From a virus, in the IMG/VR virus record IMGVR_UViG_3300036860_000486, positions 1 through 36,268 of that record: a stretch of 36,268 bases of DNA; one strand, written 5' to 3'. A program made the translations under genes and the position numbers. This document shows, in pieces, positions 8,109 to 16,670 of the stretch (position 1 is the first letter of the stretch; each line of letters opens with the position of its first letter). The notes below the pieces were generated by a model that was given only the letters and a program-made list of their open reading frames with translations, made no database searches and was not told the DNA's origin.

Positions 8109-10886
8109 ATGCCGCAATCGAGCCAGGTTTTCGTCAAGGATGCGCCGGGACTCCAGACTCAGCCCTCCCCCCTGACGCTGCCTCCCGGCTCGGTCCTAGA
8201 GTCCTTCGACGCGGACATCCTCCGGGATGGCGTCTACCAGCTCCGCCGGGGCTTCGACTTCTACGGTGAACAGCTTGACGAGGTGGTCAGTCAGATCCTC
8301 CAGTACCGCCTGCGCCTCCTCCTCCACGTCGACGATGAGCTCTTCTACGACTCGGACGGGGCGGGCACCGACTGGACGCAGATCACCGGCACCTACGAGT
8401 CCCCCGACGCTTCCACCCGCATCCGCTTCGTGGAGGCCTCCGAGAACCTCTACCTGACCACCGCGGATGGCCCTGTGGTCCTGGACGCCTTGGACGGCAC
8501 GCCGCGGCGCGCGGGGATGCCCCAGGGGCTCGACTTGAACCCGGAGCTCTCCGGCACCGGCGGGGGCTGGATGCTCGGGGACACCCAGGTGGGCTACAAG
8601 GCGGTGTTCGTCCACGTCGACGGGAACAAGAACGAGATCCCCGGTGCCGCGAGCTACCGGGAGACGGTGGCGAACCCGGCGCCGGAGGAGGTGGCGCTGA
8701 CCTTCGGCGGGGGCACGGTGACGGTTACCCAGGTCGCCCACGGCTACACCACGGGGGATGAGATTGAAATCGCGGAGGCCTCGGATGCGGCCTATGAGGA
8801 GGGCCCGCACACGATCACTGTGGTGGACCCGGACACCTACACCTACACGGTGGTGGGCGCCCCGGCGAGCCCCGGAACCGCCATGGCCTCAAAGTCTTCC
8901 GAGGTGACCCTGAGCATCACCCTCCCCGATCAGGTGGCGGCCGGGGACTTCCTCGAGCTCTACCGGACGGAGCAGAGCGCCTCCGACGACGATGACCCCG
9001 GGGATCGGCACCTCCTGGTGAAGCGCCAGGAGATCACATCCTCCGACGTGTCGACCGGGATCATCACCTTCGTGGACTCCCTGGACGAGGAGCTCCTGGG
9101 AATCCAGCTCGAGTCGAATCCCACCGCCAACGGGCCCTCGCAGACCCCGGACCGCCCCCCGTGGGCCCGCTACGTCCAGCTCTGGCAGGGCCACCTCTGG
9201 TACGCCCACACCCGCCAGGCGCACAACCTGAAGCTCCAGCTCCTGGACGTGGTCGGCCTCGTCGACGACACGGCCGCGATCACCCTTCACGTGGACATCA
9301 CCCAGACCTACACCTTCAGCACCGCCGAGAACCAGGGCGCCAGGAAATTCAAGCGGTGGACTACGGAATCCACCACTGCCGCGAACATCCGGAAGACGAT
9401 GCGGAGCTTCGTCAAGATCGTCAACCGGGACGCCACCTCGGCGGTGGAGGCCTTCTACATCTCGGGCCCCACCGACGCCCCCGGGATCGTCCTTCTCCGC
9501 CGGAAGGCACTCAACGTTGATGCCTTCTGGGTCACGGCCGACTCGAGCGGCACGGGGGACAACTTCACTCCGACCATTCCCACCTCCGGCGAGGACGTGA
9601 TTTCCGATGAGGACTATCGGCAAAACGGGATCTACAACAGCCGGGCGGGACGCCCGGAGGCTGTCCCGTTCGCAAACGCCTGGCGAGCCGGCAGTGACCT
9701 GGACGAGATTCGGGGCCTCCTCGCCACCTCGAGCGCCCTCCTCGTCTTCACTGCCGGCGGCGCCTACAAGATCACCGGGGAGTCGGACGGGGGGGCGGGG
9801 AAGACGTTCGGCTTGGACGAGCTCGATCTGGCGGTGATCCTCGAAGCCCCGGAAACCCTGGTCAAGCTGGACGATCACGCCTTCGGGTACTTCAACCAGG
9901 GTGTGATGCGGATCAGCGCCCTCGGCTCTGGGATCGTGAGTGAGGGGAAGATCGGGAGCGACCTCCTCACCATCAGCCGCTTCAACGCCTTCAACACGAT
10001 CGCCCACGGGGCCGCTTACGAGTCCGACCACAAGTATCTTCTGTTCACCCAGGCCGGGAACGGGGACATCACCGCCCAATACGTGTGGGTGTACAACTAC
10101 CTCGGCAACCGCTGGACGGGCCCGTGGCGCCGGCCGAGTTCCGCCAGCCTCGTCCTGAAAGGGAAGGACCTCCTCTACCTCGCCCGCTCCGATACCCCGG
10201 TGGTGGTGGAGGAGCGCCGGAGCTATGCGCGCTCGGGTGCCGACTACCGCGATGAGACCTACGGGGGCACCGTGACCGACTTCGACGAAACGGAGGCACT
10301 CTCTCCATGGGAGGGGACGGTTTCCCGGGTGACGGTGGACTATGACGGCTTTGATGACCTCACGGCCGGGTGGCGCTTTCGCCAGGGCTTCAATCACGGC
10401 CGGGTCTGCGCCGTGGAGGACCTCGGAGGCGGGATCTTCCGCCTCACCCTCGATCAGGTCCTGAACGACCTCGATCTGGATGACTGCGAACTCTGGCGCC
10501 CGATCGAAATGCAACTCCGCTACCGCTTCGACGGTGGCAACGCCGCGATCCTGAAACAGGCAACCGACGTCCAGGCCTACTTCGAGGACCGGCAACCCTC
10601 CGTGTTCGACTTCGGTTTCCAGTCCGACATGCAGTTCGCCGTGGAGTGGCGGCGGGACTATCTGAACCCGCGCGGGGGCGGCGGGTGGGGCTTCAACTGG
10701 GGATTCGACTGGGGGAGCACCCACACCGGCCACTCGGAGCCGGCGCGGGAGAAGGTGCCCCGGAACCACCAGCGCCACCGGTGCCTTGACCTGATCCTCC
10801 GGCACAAGACGGCGGGGGAGGCCTGCACCCTCCTCCAGGTGACGGAGGACGTGAGGACCATCTCCTCCGTGACACATCGCCGATGA
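8109..10886 (+). CDS. tail nozzle/hub (tail tubular B-like) protein
   Basis: This 925-aa protein starts right after the adaptor stop. The opening, KDAPGLQTQPSPLTLPPGS then a DGVYQLRRG turn, is the usual N-terminus of large podovirus nozzle proteins (T7 gp12/P22 gp10-like), where the chain first binds the adaptor ring. The rest is dominated by beta-strands and repeats resembling a beta-propeller, with many Tyr/Asp/Gly turns. Residues about 500-720 include N-RAGRPE-V and tandem hydrophobic strands. The C-terminal 60 residues are Gly/Trp/His-rich. It is probably the tube through which DNA leaves and the platform for fibres. Confidence 0.7.
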   Translation: MPQSSQVFVKDAPGLQTQPSPLTLPPGSVLESFDADILRDGVYQLRRGFDFYGEQLDEVVSQILQYRLRLLLHVDDELFYDSDGAGTDWTQITGTYESPDASTRIRFVEASENLYLTTADGPVVLDALDGTPRRAGMPQGLDLNPELSGTGGGWMLGDTQVGYKAVFVHVDGNKNEIPGAASYRETVANPAPEEVALTFGGGTVTVTQVAHGYTTGDEIEIAEASDAAYEEGPHTITVVDPDTYTYTVVGAPASPGTAMASKSSEVTLSITLPDQVAAGDFLELYRTEQSASDDDDPGDRHLLVKRQEITSSDVSTGIITFVDSLDEELLGIQLESNPTANGPSQTPDRPPWARYVQLWQGHLWYAHTRQAHNLKLQLLDVVGLVDDTAAITLHVDITQTYTFSTAENQGARKFKRWTTESTTAANIRKTMRSFVKIVNRDATSAVEAFYISGPTDAPGIVLLRRKALNVDAFWVTADSSGTGDNFTPTIPTSGEDVISDEDYRQNGIYNSRAGRPEAVPFANAWRAGSDLDEIRGLLATSSALLVFTAGGAYKITGESDGGAGKTFGLDELDLAVILEAPETLVKLDDHAFGYFNQGVMRISALGSGIVSEGKIGSDLLTISRFNAFNTIAHGAAYESDHKYLLFTQAGNGDITAQYVWVYNYLGNRWTGPWRRPSSASLVLKGKDLLYLARSDTPVVVEERRSYARSGADYRDETYGGTVTDFDETEALSPWEGTVSRVTVDYDGFDDLTAGWRFRQGFNHGRVCAVEDLGGGIFRLTLDQVLNDLDLDDCELWRPIEMQLRYRFDGGNAAILKQATDVQAYFEDRQPSVFDFGFQSDMQFAVEWRRDYLNPRGGGGWGFNWGFDWGSTHTGHSEPAREKVPRNHQRHRCLDLILRHKTAGEACTLLQVTEDVRTISSVTHRR

Positions 10887-12337
10887 ACAACACCATCCCG
10901 GCCTTCAAGCCGCTCTCCCGCGGGGAGTTCCCGGACGCCCCGGAGTGGGCGGACCGCTACATGGGGCCGGTCAACCGCCAGCTCGATATCATCACGAAGT
11001 CCCTTCAGGGCCGGCTCCTCCCCGCCAACACCTCCGGCGGGCCGCTCAAGAAGATCGGGGTGCGGCACGGGCGGAAGGTGCGCGTCCAGATCGACGGGAT
11101 GCGGATCCGGCCATCCGGGGTGACGATCGTTGCCACCCCATACCCCGCATTCGCCCCCGTCGTGGAGCCGGTGGACGTGGGGACGCTGGATCTCACGGTG
11201 TACTTCGGCACCCCGGTACCCTCCCAGGAAGTGCCGGTGGTGATCCAGGTGCACGGGGATCCCTCCGGGGTGCAGACGGAGAAGACGAGCGACCTTCCCA
11301 CCCCGAGCGAGGACCAGGGCGGCGGCGGCGGAGGAGGCCTGACCATCCACGATCTGGTGGGGGCCTTCCACGCCGCGAGCGGCTTAACAGCGGGACAAGT
11401 TGTTCGGGCGACCGGGGCGACCACGTTCGCTTGGCAGTCGATCCAGGATGGGGATCTCCCCGCTTCGATCGCCCGGGATACCGAGGTGGCGGCCGCCATC
11501 GCGGCGCATGAGGCCGCCAGCGACCCGCACCCGACCTACACCACCGCCGCAGAGCTGGCGAGCGCCCTCGCCGCCTACCAGCTCCTCTCGGAGAAGGACC
11601 AGGCGAGCGGGTATGCCAGCCTGGACGGATCCACCCTCGTCCCGGTCGCCGAGCTCGGGAGCGGCTCCCCTTCCTCAGCGACCTTCCTTGACGGCTCCCG
11701 AACCTGGCGCGCGCTCACGAATGCAGACATCCCCTCGGGCGACATCAGCTATTTCCGCCAGGTGGGTACCAGCCCATTCGAGTGCTGGTATCCGGCGGGC
11801 GTCCTCCCATCGGCCACTTTCGGAGGAACCGGCGCCCCCGGCGTGGACACCCTCTTCACCCTTCCCTACTGGACGGGCCGGGGCGGTACCATCGACAGAA
11901 TTGGAATCGAATGGACCTCGGGACAGGCCACGCGCCGCTGTCGGGTCGGCATTTATGCATCTACTAGCGACACGAACCTCTACCCCGATGCCCTTCTGGT
12001 CGATTCCGGCGAGTTCGACGCCGTCACCACCCTCGGGGTGAAGACGGCGACCATCAGCACGCCTCTTCCGCCGAATCAGATCGTCTGGTTCGTTTACTTG
12101 GCGAAGACGGGAGGTGCGGCCCAAGGTCCAACCGTACGCCTCAACGGAAGCACCGGACAACCCGCGTCTCCCTTCGGCTGGCCATCAACTTTTGGCGCCA
12201 GCGTCGGCCGGTTCTGGATGACCACGGCCTTCACCTATGCCGCGTTGCCGGACCCGTATCCGGCCGGCGGGGTGCTGAACACCGCGGCCTATGCGGCTAA
12301 CGTATATCCCATAATCATGGTCCGGTATTCGGGTTGA
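10883..12337 (+). CDS. tail fibre with shared C-terminal domain
   Basis: This 484-aa protein overlaps the nozzle gene by 4 bases (ATGA). Residues 1-140 are probably the attachment domain, and a Gly7 hinge follows (residues 146-152). Residues about 170-285 carry classic fibre signals: TAGQVVRATG, AHEAASDPHPTYTT and KDQASGYASLDGST. Residues 290-484 are paralogous to the C-terminus of the protein at 5908, with shared GGTIDRI, TSDTNLYP and RYSG. This C-terminal unit is the likely receptor-binding tip. Having both genes in one phage suggests duplication or domain transfer, giving two appendages with related tips. Confidence 0.75.
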   Translation: MNNTIPAFKPLSRGEFPDAPEWADRYMGPVNRQLDIITKSLQGRLLPANTSGGPLKKIGVRHGRKVRVQIDGMRIRPSGVTIVATPYPAFAPVVEPVDVGTLDLTVYFGTPVPSQEVPVVIQVHGDPSGVQTEKTSDLPTPSEDQGGGGGGGLTIHDLVGAFHAASGLTAGQVVRATGATTFAWQSIQDGDLPASIARDTEVAAAIAAHEAASDPHPTYTTAAELASALAAYQLLSEKDQASGYASLDGSTLVPVAELGSGSPSSATFLDGSRTWRALTNADIPSGDISYFRQVGTSPFECWYPAGVLPSATFGGTGAPGVDTLFTLPYWTGRGGTIDRIGIEWTSGQATRRCRVGIYASTSDTNLYPDALLVDSGEFDAVTTLGVKTATISTPLPPNQIVWFVYLAKTGGAAQGPTVRLNGSTGQPASPFGWPSTFGASVGRFWMTTAFTYAALPDPYPAGGVLNTAAYAANVYPIIMVRYSG

Positions 12338-14253
12338 AGCAAATTATGCCCTACGTTTTCAAGACTTTCGAAGAGCAGCTCGCAAGCAACCGGCCGAAGA
12401 GTTACGCAACAGCGGAAACCTCTGTTCAGCCGATCGCGGAGTCTTCCTCCCCCACCGCGCCGCAACCGATCCAGCCGGCCACCACCACCACCGGAACCAC
12501 CAGTGCTGCGGTGCCCCCCACGGCCCCGACCGCGGGCCCTCTGGGGGGCACCACTTCTTCCACCTCGCCGAAGGCCACCACGGCGCCGACCTCAATCGTC
12601 CCGCCGCCGGCCCCCTTCCAGGCCGGCCCGAGCGGCTCGAAGCCCATCATCCAGGTGCAGCCCTATTCCTCGCAGCTCCCAGGCGGCCCGGCGAACGTGT
12701 TCGGACGCCTCCGTCAGGACCTCCAGAAGCTGCCCAGCCAGCTCCAGGAGAGCGCCGGGCGCTTCACCGAGGCCGCCGGGCCCTACCGGACCTGGGAGGG
12801 CATTGGAGGGCAGCAGACGATCGCCAGCACCCTCCGGCCGGAGCGGGGCAAGGTGGAGAACCTCGAGCCGGCCCGCGCCCTGGTAGAGGCCCAGTACCAG
12901 GGACCCGGCGGGCTCGACCTGGGGGACCTCGCCGGCCTCCAGGAGGCCGCCGGGGAGCTTGGGACGCGCGCCGGGAGCCTTGAAACAGCGGGAGGCATTC
13001 AGAACGCCCTCCAGGAGCAGACGGCCGGCCTGAGCGCTGGGGAGCGCGCCTTCGAGGCCCGCCGTTATCTGGACTCCCCGGAATACCGGGCTCAAGCCCG
13101 GGAGGGCCGACAGGACGTGGCCCGCCTCCAGTCGGAGCTCGCCCGGGTGGCCGCCGAGTCGGAGGCCATCGCAGGGGCCCGCCAGGCTCAGGAGGCGGAC
13201 ATCGCCTCTCAGGCCCGGGGGCTCCTCACCGGGGAGGAGGGGGCGATCCAATCCGATCTCGTCGCGAAGGTGGCGGCGGAGGAGGACAAGAACCAGGCCA
13301 TCCGGGACGCCTACACCCGCTTCCAGGAGACGGGGGATCCGGCCGCCCTCAAGGAACTGGAACAGCTTGAGGGTGTGTTGCAGGGCTTCAAGCCGGAGGA
13401 CTTCGCCACCGAGGCGAGGACGAAGACGCAGGAGGCCCTCGGGAAGCGCGCGGAGATCCTTCAGAAGTACGAGGACCTGAAGGACGTTCCGCTCCTCACC
13501 CTCCAGGCGACCTCCCGCGGCCACGAAACCATCGGGTTCCCGGAGGAGTGGTATGCGGAGGCCAAGAAGAGGTACTCGAAGGACGAGCTGGAGGCGATCC
13601 GGGCCCGGGCCATGGAGCGCCAGCGGGAGCTCGAGGGCGCGGGGTTCGCCAGCAAGTACTCGAAGGGCCGCTACACCTCCGTGGTGGAGGGCGCCGGGGG
13701 CGCTCAGGAGTCGCCCTACGGGCTCTATGCCCCTCTCTACTACGGCGAGGACCTGGAGCTCCCCGACGTGCGGAACTTCACCGGCCTGGTGGACGAGGTG
13801 CGACCATCTCGCGAGAACCTCTCGAGCGAAGATCAGCGGGGCGTCTACAACCGGATCCAGGACCTCCTCAGCCAATCGGACCGCCTGGCGGAGGCCGGCG
13901 AGCCCTACCGCGCGGCGCAGATCAACGCGGAGGTGGGGCGGTATCTCGAGGAGGAGGGTGCGGCGGTCAAGGCTCAACGGGGGGCACTTACTGAGAACCA
14001 GCAGACATGGGCCCAACAGGTTCGGAAGCTCCACAAGGCGCATGAGGAGCAGGGCAAGTTCATCAACAAAGCCATCGCCAAGGTGGCGAAGGTGGCCACC
14101 GGCACCGGCATCGTGAAGATCCCCGGCCAGGACAAGATCCGGAAGCTCATGGAGGGCGCCGCTCACACCGGCTACTCGACTGCCGAAAAGCTGAAGGCCC
14201 CTGCCGACAAGATCGGGAAGAAAGTACCGGTTGCAAAGAAGGCGGCATCATGA
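12334..14253 (+). CDS. large coiled-coil virion protein
   Basis: This gene encodes 639 aa if it begins at the TTG overlapping the previous stop, or 635 aa from the ATG at 12346; neither has a clear ribosome site. The first 110 residues are Ser/Thr/Pro-rich and disordered. Residues about 120-560 are long charged helices with heptad-like spacing, and the last 80 residues are Lys/Ala-rich (KIGKKVPVAKKAAS). No enzyme motif was seen. Its place after the tail fibre and before the lysis-like genes suggests a minor virion or ejection protein. The exact role is unknown. Confidence 0.6.
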   Translation: MKQIMPYVFKTFEEQLASNRPKSYATAETSVQPIAESSSPTAPQPIQPATTTTGTTSAAVPPTAPTAGPLGGTTSSTSPKATTAPTSIVPPPAPFQAGPSGSKPIIQVQPYSSQLPGGPANVFGRLRQDLQKLPSQLQESAGRFTEAAGPYRTWEGIGGQQTIASTLRPERGKVENLEPARALVEAQYQGPGGLDLGDLAGLQEAAGELGTRAGSLETAGGIQNALQEQTAGLSAGERAFEARRYLDSPEYRAQAREGRQDVARLQSELARVAAESEAIAGARQAQEADIASQARGLLTGEEGAIQSDLVAKVAAEEDKNQAIRDAYTRFQETGDPAALKELEQLEGVLQGFKPEDFATEARTKTQEALGKRAEILQKYEDLKDVPLLTLQATSRGHETIGFPEEWYAEAKKRYSKDELEAIRARAMERQRELEGAGFASKYSKGRYTSVVEGAGGAQESPYGLYAPLYYGEDLELPDVRNFTGLVDEVRPSRENLSSEDQRGVYNRIQDLLSQSDRLAEAGEPYRAAQINAEVGRYLEEEGAAVKAQRGALTENQQTWAQQVRKLHKAHEEQGKFINKAIAKVAKVATGTGIVKIPGQDKIRKLMEGAAHTGYSTAEKLKAPADKIGKKVPVAKKAAS

Positions 14254-14654
14254 AGCGAGTGATGATTCTTCTCCTCCTCACCGGCTGCGCCGAATTGCCG
14301 TGGCAGTCCCCACCGCCTCCCCCACCGAAGCCGCCAACGGCGGAAGAACTGATCCAGGAGCGGCGGAACGACTACGCCGCCGCCCGCCTGAAGCTGGCCG
14401 GGGTCCAGAGCCAGGACGCGCCGGACTACGACGTGCGGCGCTCCACGGTGCAACTGAAAGAGCTCGAGCTCGAGGAAGCGAAGGCAAAGGCGATCCATGA
14501 GCAGGTGCTTGCCGGCCAGAAGTTCAAGCCGCTCGGGACCAGCATCGTCTTCTCCCCGTGGCTTGCGACCGCACCTTGGGCGGTGGTTTTCCTGGGGATC
14601 TTCGCCGGAGGTGTGGTGGCTCTGAAACCGAAGGAGAGAAGCGATGGCGAATGA
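14250..14654 (+). CDS. lipoprotein with C-terminal membrane segment
   Basis: This 134-aa protein overlaps the previous gene by 4 bases. A signal peptide ends in a lipobox (LLLLTGC, Cys12), followed by a Pro-rich linker (PPPPPPKPP). A charged coiled coil spans about residues 33-85, and a C-terminal hydrophobic helix (residues about 103-125, WLATAPWAVVFLGIFAGG) leads to a basic end. A lipid anchor plus a membrane helix and coiled coil resembles a unimolecular spanin, which fuses inner and outer membranes in the last step of lysis. It heads a run of four tiny membrane genes. The spanin call is inference from topology. Confidence 0.6.
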   Translation: MKRVMILLLLTGCAELPWQSPPPPPPKPPTAEELIQERRNDYAAARLKLAGVQSQDAPDYDVRRSTVQLKELELEEAKAKAIHEQVLAGQKFKPLGTSIVFSPWLATAPWAVVFLGIFAGGVVALKPKERSDGE

Positions 14655-14835
14655 GCCCAATTTCCTGGCAAAGGTCTGGGCGGAAAAGAAGTTCATCACC
14701 GCGGCAGCCTGGGCCTCAATGTGCGTCCTCATCGCTAGCGAGGCGGGCAACAAGGACGCCGCAGTCGCGCTCATGTACGGGGCTTCCTTCGTCCTCGGGG
14801 CGTGGCTCCTCAGCGAAAGCATGGGAAAGAGGTAA
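14644..14835 (+). CDS. holin-like small membrane protein
   Basis: This 63-aa protein has a strong ribosome site (AAGGAG, 7 bases before ATG). Two hydrophobic segments are visible (residues about 17-33 and 39-57), with a charged N-terminus and a basic end (MGKR). Size, two membrane spans and a basic tail fit a class II holin. It overlaps the gene before by 11 bases and shares its stop/start (TAATG) with the gene after. No endolysin was recognised nearby, so the lysis role is provisional. Confidence 0.55.
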   Translation: MANEPNFLAKVWAEKKFITAAAWASMCVLIASEAGNKDAAVALMYGASFVLGAWLLSESMGKR

Positions 14836-15146
14836 TGGCGTGGATCGTGCTCCTTTTTCTGGCGGCAGACCTGGACTCGCTCCAGTCGTCGCTGGTGATC
14901 GAGAGCCAGCGGTCGACGATCGGCCTGATGCAGTGGGGCTTTGTCGGCATGGGCGGGGCTTTTGTCGCCACAGTCGCGGCGCTTTTCAAGACGCTGACCG
15001 ATTCCCGGAAAGAGACCCTCGCCGAAGTCAAGGCGGCGGCGGAGGCCAGGGAACGGCAGCACGCGGCGAACCTGGAGATCCTCACCCGGATGTCACACCA
15101 GATCGAAGAGCTGACGGATGCTGTGAAGGAGTTACCACACAAATGA
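14835..15146 (+). CDS. membrane-anchored coiled-coil protein (i-spanin or holin-like)
   Basis: This 103-aa protein has two hydrophobic stretches, MAWIVLLFLAA at the start and WGFVGMGGAFVATVAALF (residues about 35-52). A long charged helix follows to the end (residues about 55-103). One membrane anchor followed by a coiled-coil ectodomain matches an inner-membrane spanin. The next gene, overlapping by 4 bases, is a short lipoprotein, as in i-spanin/o-spanin pairs. A holin-like role is the alternative. Confidence 0.55.
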   Translation: MAWIVLLFLAADLDSLQSSLVIESQRSTIGLMQWGFVGMGGAFVATVAALFKTLTDSRKETLAEVKAAAEARERQHAANLEILTRMSHQIEELTDAVKELPHK

Positions 15147-15355
15147 AGCTGATGGCCCTATTTTTCCTCATCGTTCTGCCGCTGGGATGCTGTCCCGCGC
15201 AGATCGCCACGCCCGCGCTGAAGAGCGCCTGGAAGACTCTGGGGGCGGAGTATGTGGCCTACGTGGAGGCCGATCCCAAGCTGTCGCCGGAAAGCAAGGC
15301 GACCCGGAAACGCTCGGCGGAGGAATTCGAACGGACCCTGGAGGCGCTCAAGTGA
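15143..15355 (+). CDS. short lipoprotein (o-spanin-like)
   Basis: This 70-aa protein has a signal peptide ending in a lipobox (VLPLGC, Cys16, with a second Cys next to it). The rest is a helical charged tail of about 50 residues. A small lipoprotein starting in overlap with the i-spanin-like gene is the normal layout of an outer-membrane spanin subunit. That would imply a host with an outer membrane. The call is from topology and context only. Confidence 0.55.
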   Translation: MKLMALFFLIVLPLGCCPAQIATPALKSAWKTLGAEYVAYVEADPKLSPESKATRKRSAEEFERTLEALK

Positions 15356-15666
15356 TCGACATCGACAAGCTTCGGACCGGGATCGGAATCGTCATCATGG
15401 AGCACCTGGAGACGCTCAAGGGAGACCTGAAGGACGAGTACCAGAAGCGGGTCGAGCCACTCATCGATGAGGCCGCACTCTACGTCACCAGAACGGTCGA
15501 CGGCGACCCCCAATGGGCGCACAACCTGGAGCACCTCGAGCTCCAGGCGGGGCTCATCGGCGCTCAGATCGCCATCCGGGAGGCGGAGGAACTGGCGGCG
15601 GTTCTCCAGCAGACGGTCAACATGGTGGTGCGCGCGGCGGTGGCGGGGATTTTGGCGGCGGCTTGA
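15352..15666 (+). CDS. small helical protein, unknown
   Basis: This 104-aa protein starts at GTG in a GTGA overlap with the lipoprotein stop. It is predicted almost entirely helical. Its last 25 residues are hydrophobic (VNMVVRAAVAGILAAA) and may form an amphipathic or membrane helix. No known family was recognised. It lies between the lysis-like cassette and the ejection-type proteins, so it could belong to either. Its stop starts a TGAACAC box. Confidence 0.55.
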   Translation: MIDIDKLRTGIGIVIMEHLETLKGDLKDEYQKRVEPLIDEAALYVTRTVDGDPQWAHNLEHLELQAGLIGAQIAIREAEELAAVLQQTVNMVVRAAVAGILAAA

Positions 15667-15698
15667 ACACCGGAGCACGCTGTTGAGGAGGTGACGGG

Positions 15699-16661
15699 AT
15701 GCCACTGGGAGGACTCGGAGACGTCGGCGGGGGGATCGGGGGCGCGATCGGAGGCATCGCGGTCCTGGCCGGCGCCGGGGGTAAGGGAGGCGATCGCTAT
15801 TACAAGGAGGCGCTTGAGGTCTGGAAGAAGCTGAAGGACCCCGAGTTTGACATGCGCGAGCTCTCCGCGCCTCAGCTCCGTGTCTTCGCCGAATATTTCC
15901 CCGAAGTGTACGATGTTGTCATCCCCCAGAATATCAAGACGATCGCGGAATCCCCGGAGCTCCGCCTCTCCGAGCTGCGCTCCCTGAAGAAGTACGAGCG
16001 CATGGCCGACGAGGGGCTCCCCCTCTCCGAGCGCCTTGCAGAGCAGGAGGCCGGCCGGCGGCTTGCCGGGGAAGCGGCCCGGAACTTCGACACCGCACGG
16101 GCGGATCTCGCCCGCCAGGGGCGCCTCGGCTCCACCGACGAGCTCCTGGCCGCGAATCTCGCCTCGAGCCAGGCGGCGGAGTCGGCCCGCGGCCTCGGAG
16201 CTGACCTGGCCGCCCGGTCTGAGCAGGCGAAACTGACTGGGCTCGCAGGGGGCCTCGGCGCCGCGAGCGGGATCCGCGGGGAGGACTACCGGGCCGCCTC
16301 CGAGAATGCGGGCATCATGAATCGGCTCGCGGAGTACATCGCGAACCAGGGAACGGAGGCGAACCGCTTCGCGGCGGAGGCGCGCGGGGCGGCGGCCAAT
16401 GCAAACGTGGGGAACGCACAGCGGATCGGGGAGTCGAACGTGCTCAATAAGTACGCGACGGGGGAGAGCAACCTCGAGCGGAGGAACCGGCTCCGGGGCC
16501 TCCTGGCCGACTACCAGCTCCAGAAGGCCTCCGGGCTCTCCGGGGCCCTGAACGCCTTCGGGCTCAAGAAGGACCAGGACAAGGCCGCCCGCGAGCAAAC
16601 CATCATGAGCATCGGCCGCGGAGTCGGTCAGGCCGGCGGCGGAGCCGCGGGCCTTTTCTGA
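15699..16661 (+). CDS. putative DNA-ejection/internal virion protein A
   Basis: This 320-aa protein has a strong ribosome site (GAGGAGG, 7 bases before ATG). The first 30 residues are a Gly-rich hydrophobic stretch (GGIGGAIGGIAVLAGAGG) like those that insert into membranes. The rest is Ala-rich helical with repeated E-x-A-x-R patterns. Podovirus ejection proteins such as P22 gp7/gp16/gp20 share this profile and often occur as three neighbouring genes, as here. No homology to a named one can be claimed by eye. Confidence 0.55.
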   Translation: MPLGGLGDVGGGIGGAIGGIAVLAGAGGKGGDRYYKEALEVWKKLKDPEFDMRELSAPQLRVFAEYFPEVYDVVIPQNIKTIAESPELRLSELRSLKKYERMADEGLPLSERLAEQEAGRRLAGEAARNFDTARADLARQGRLGSTDELLAANLASSQAAESARGLGADLAARSEQAKLTGLAGGLGAASGIRGEDYRAASENAGIMNRLAEYIANQGTEANRFAAEARGAAANANVGNAQRIGESNVLNKYATGESNLERRNRLRGLLADYQLQKASGLSGALNAFGLKKDQDKAAREQTIMSIGRGVGQAGGGAAGLF

Positions 16662-16670
16662 GGAGGACAC

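Noticed and set aside
8889-10877. Long antisense frames in the structural region
   Set aside because: They mirror well-supported plus-strand genes and follow from high GC at third codon positions.
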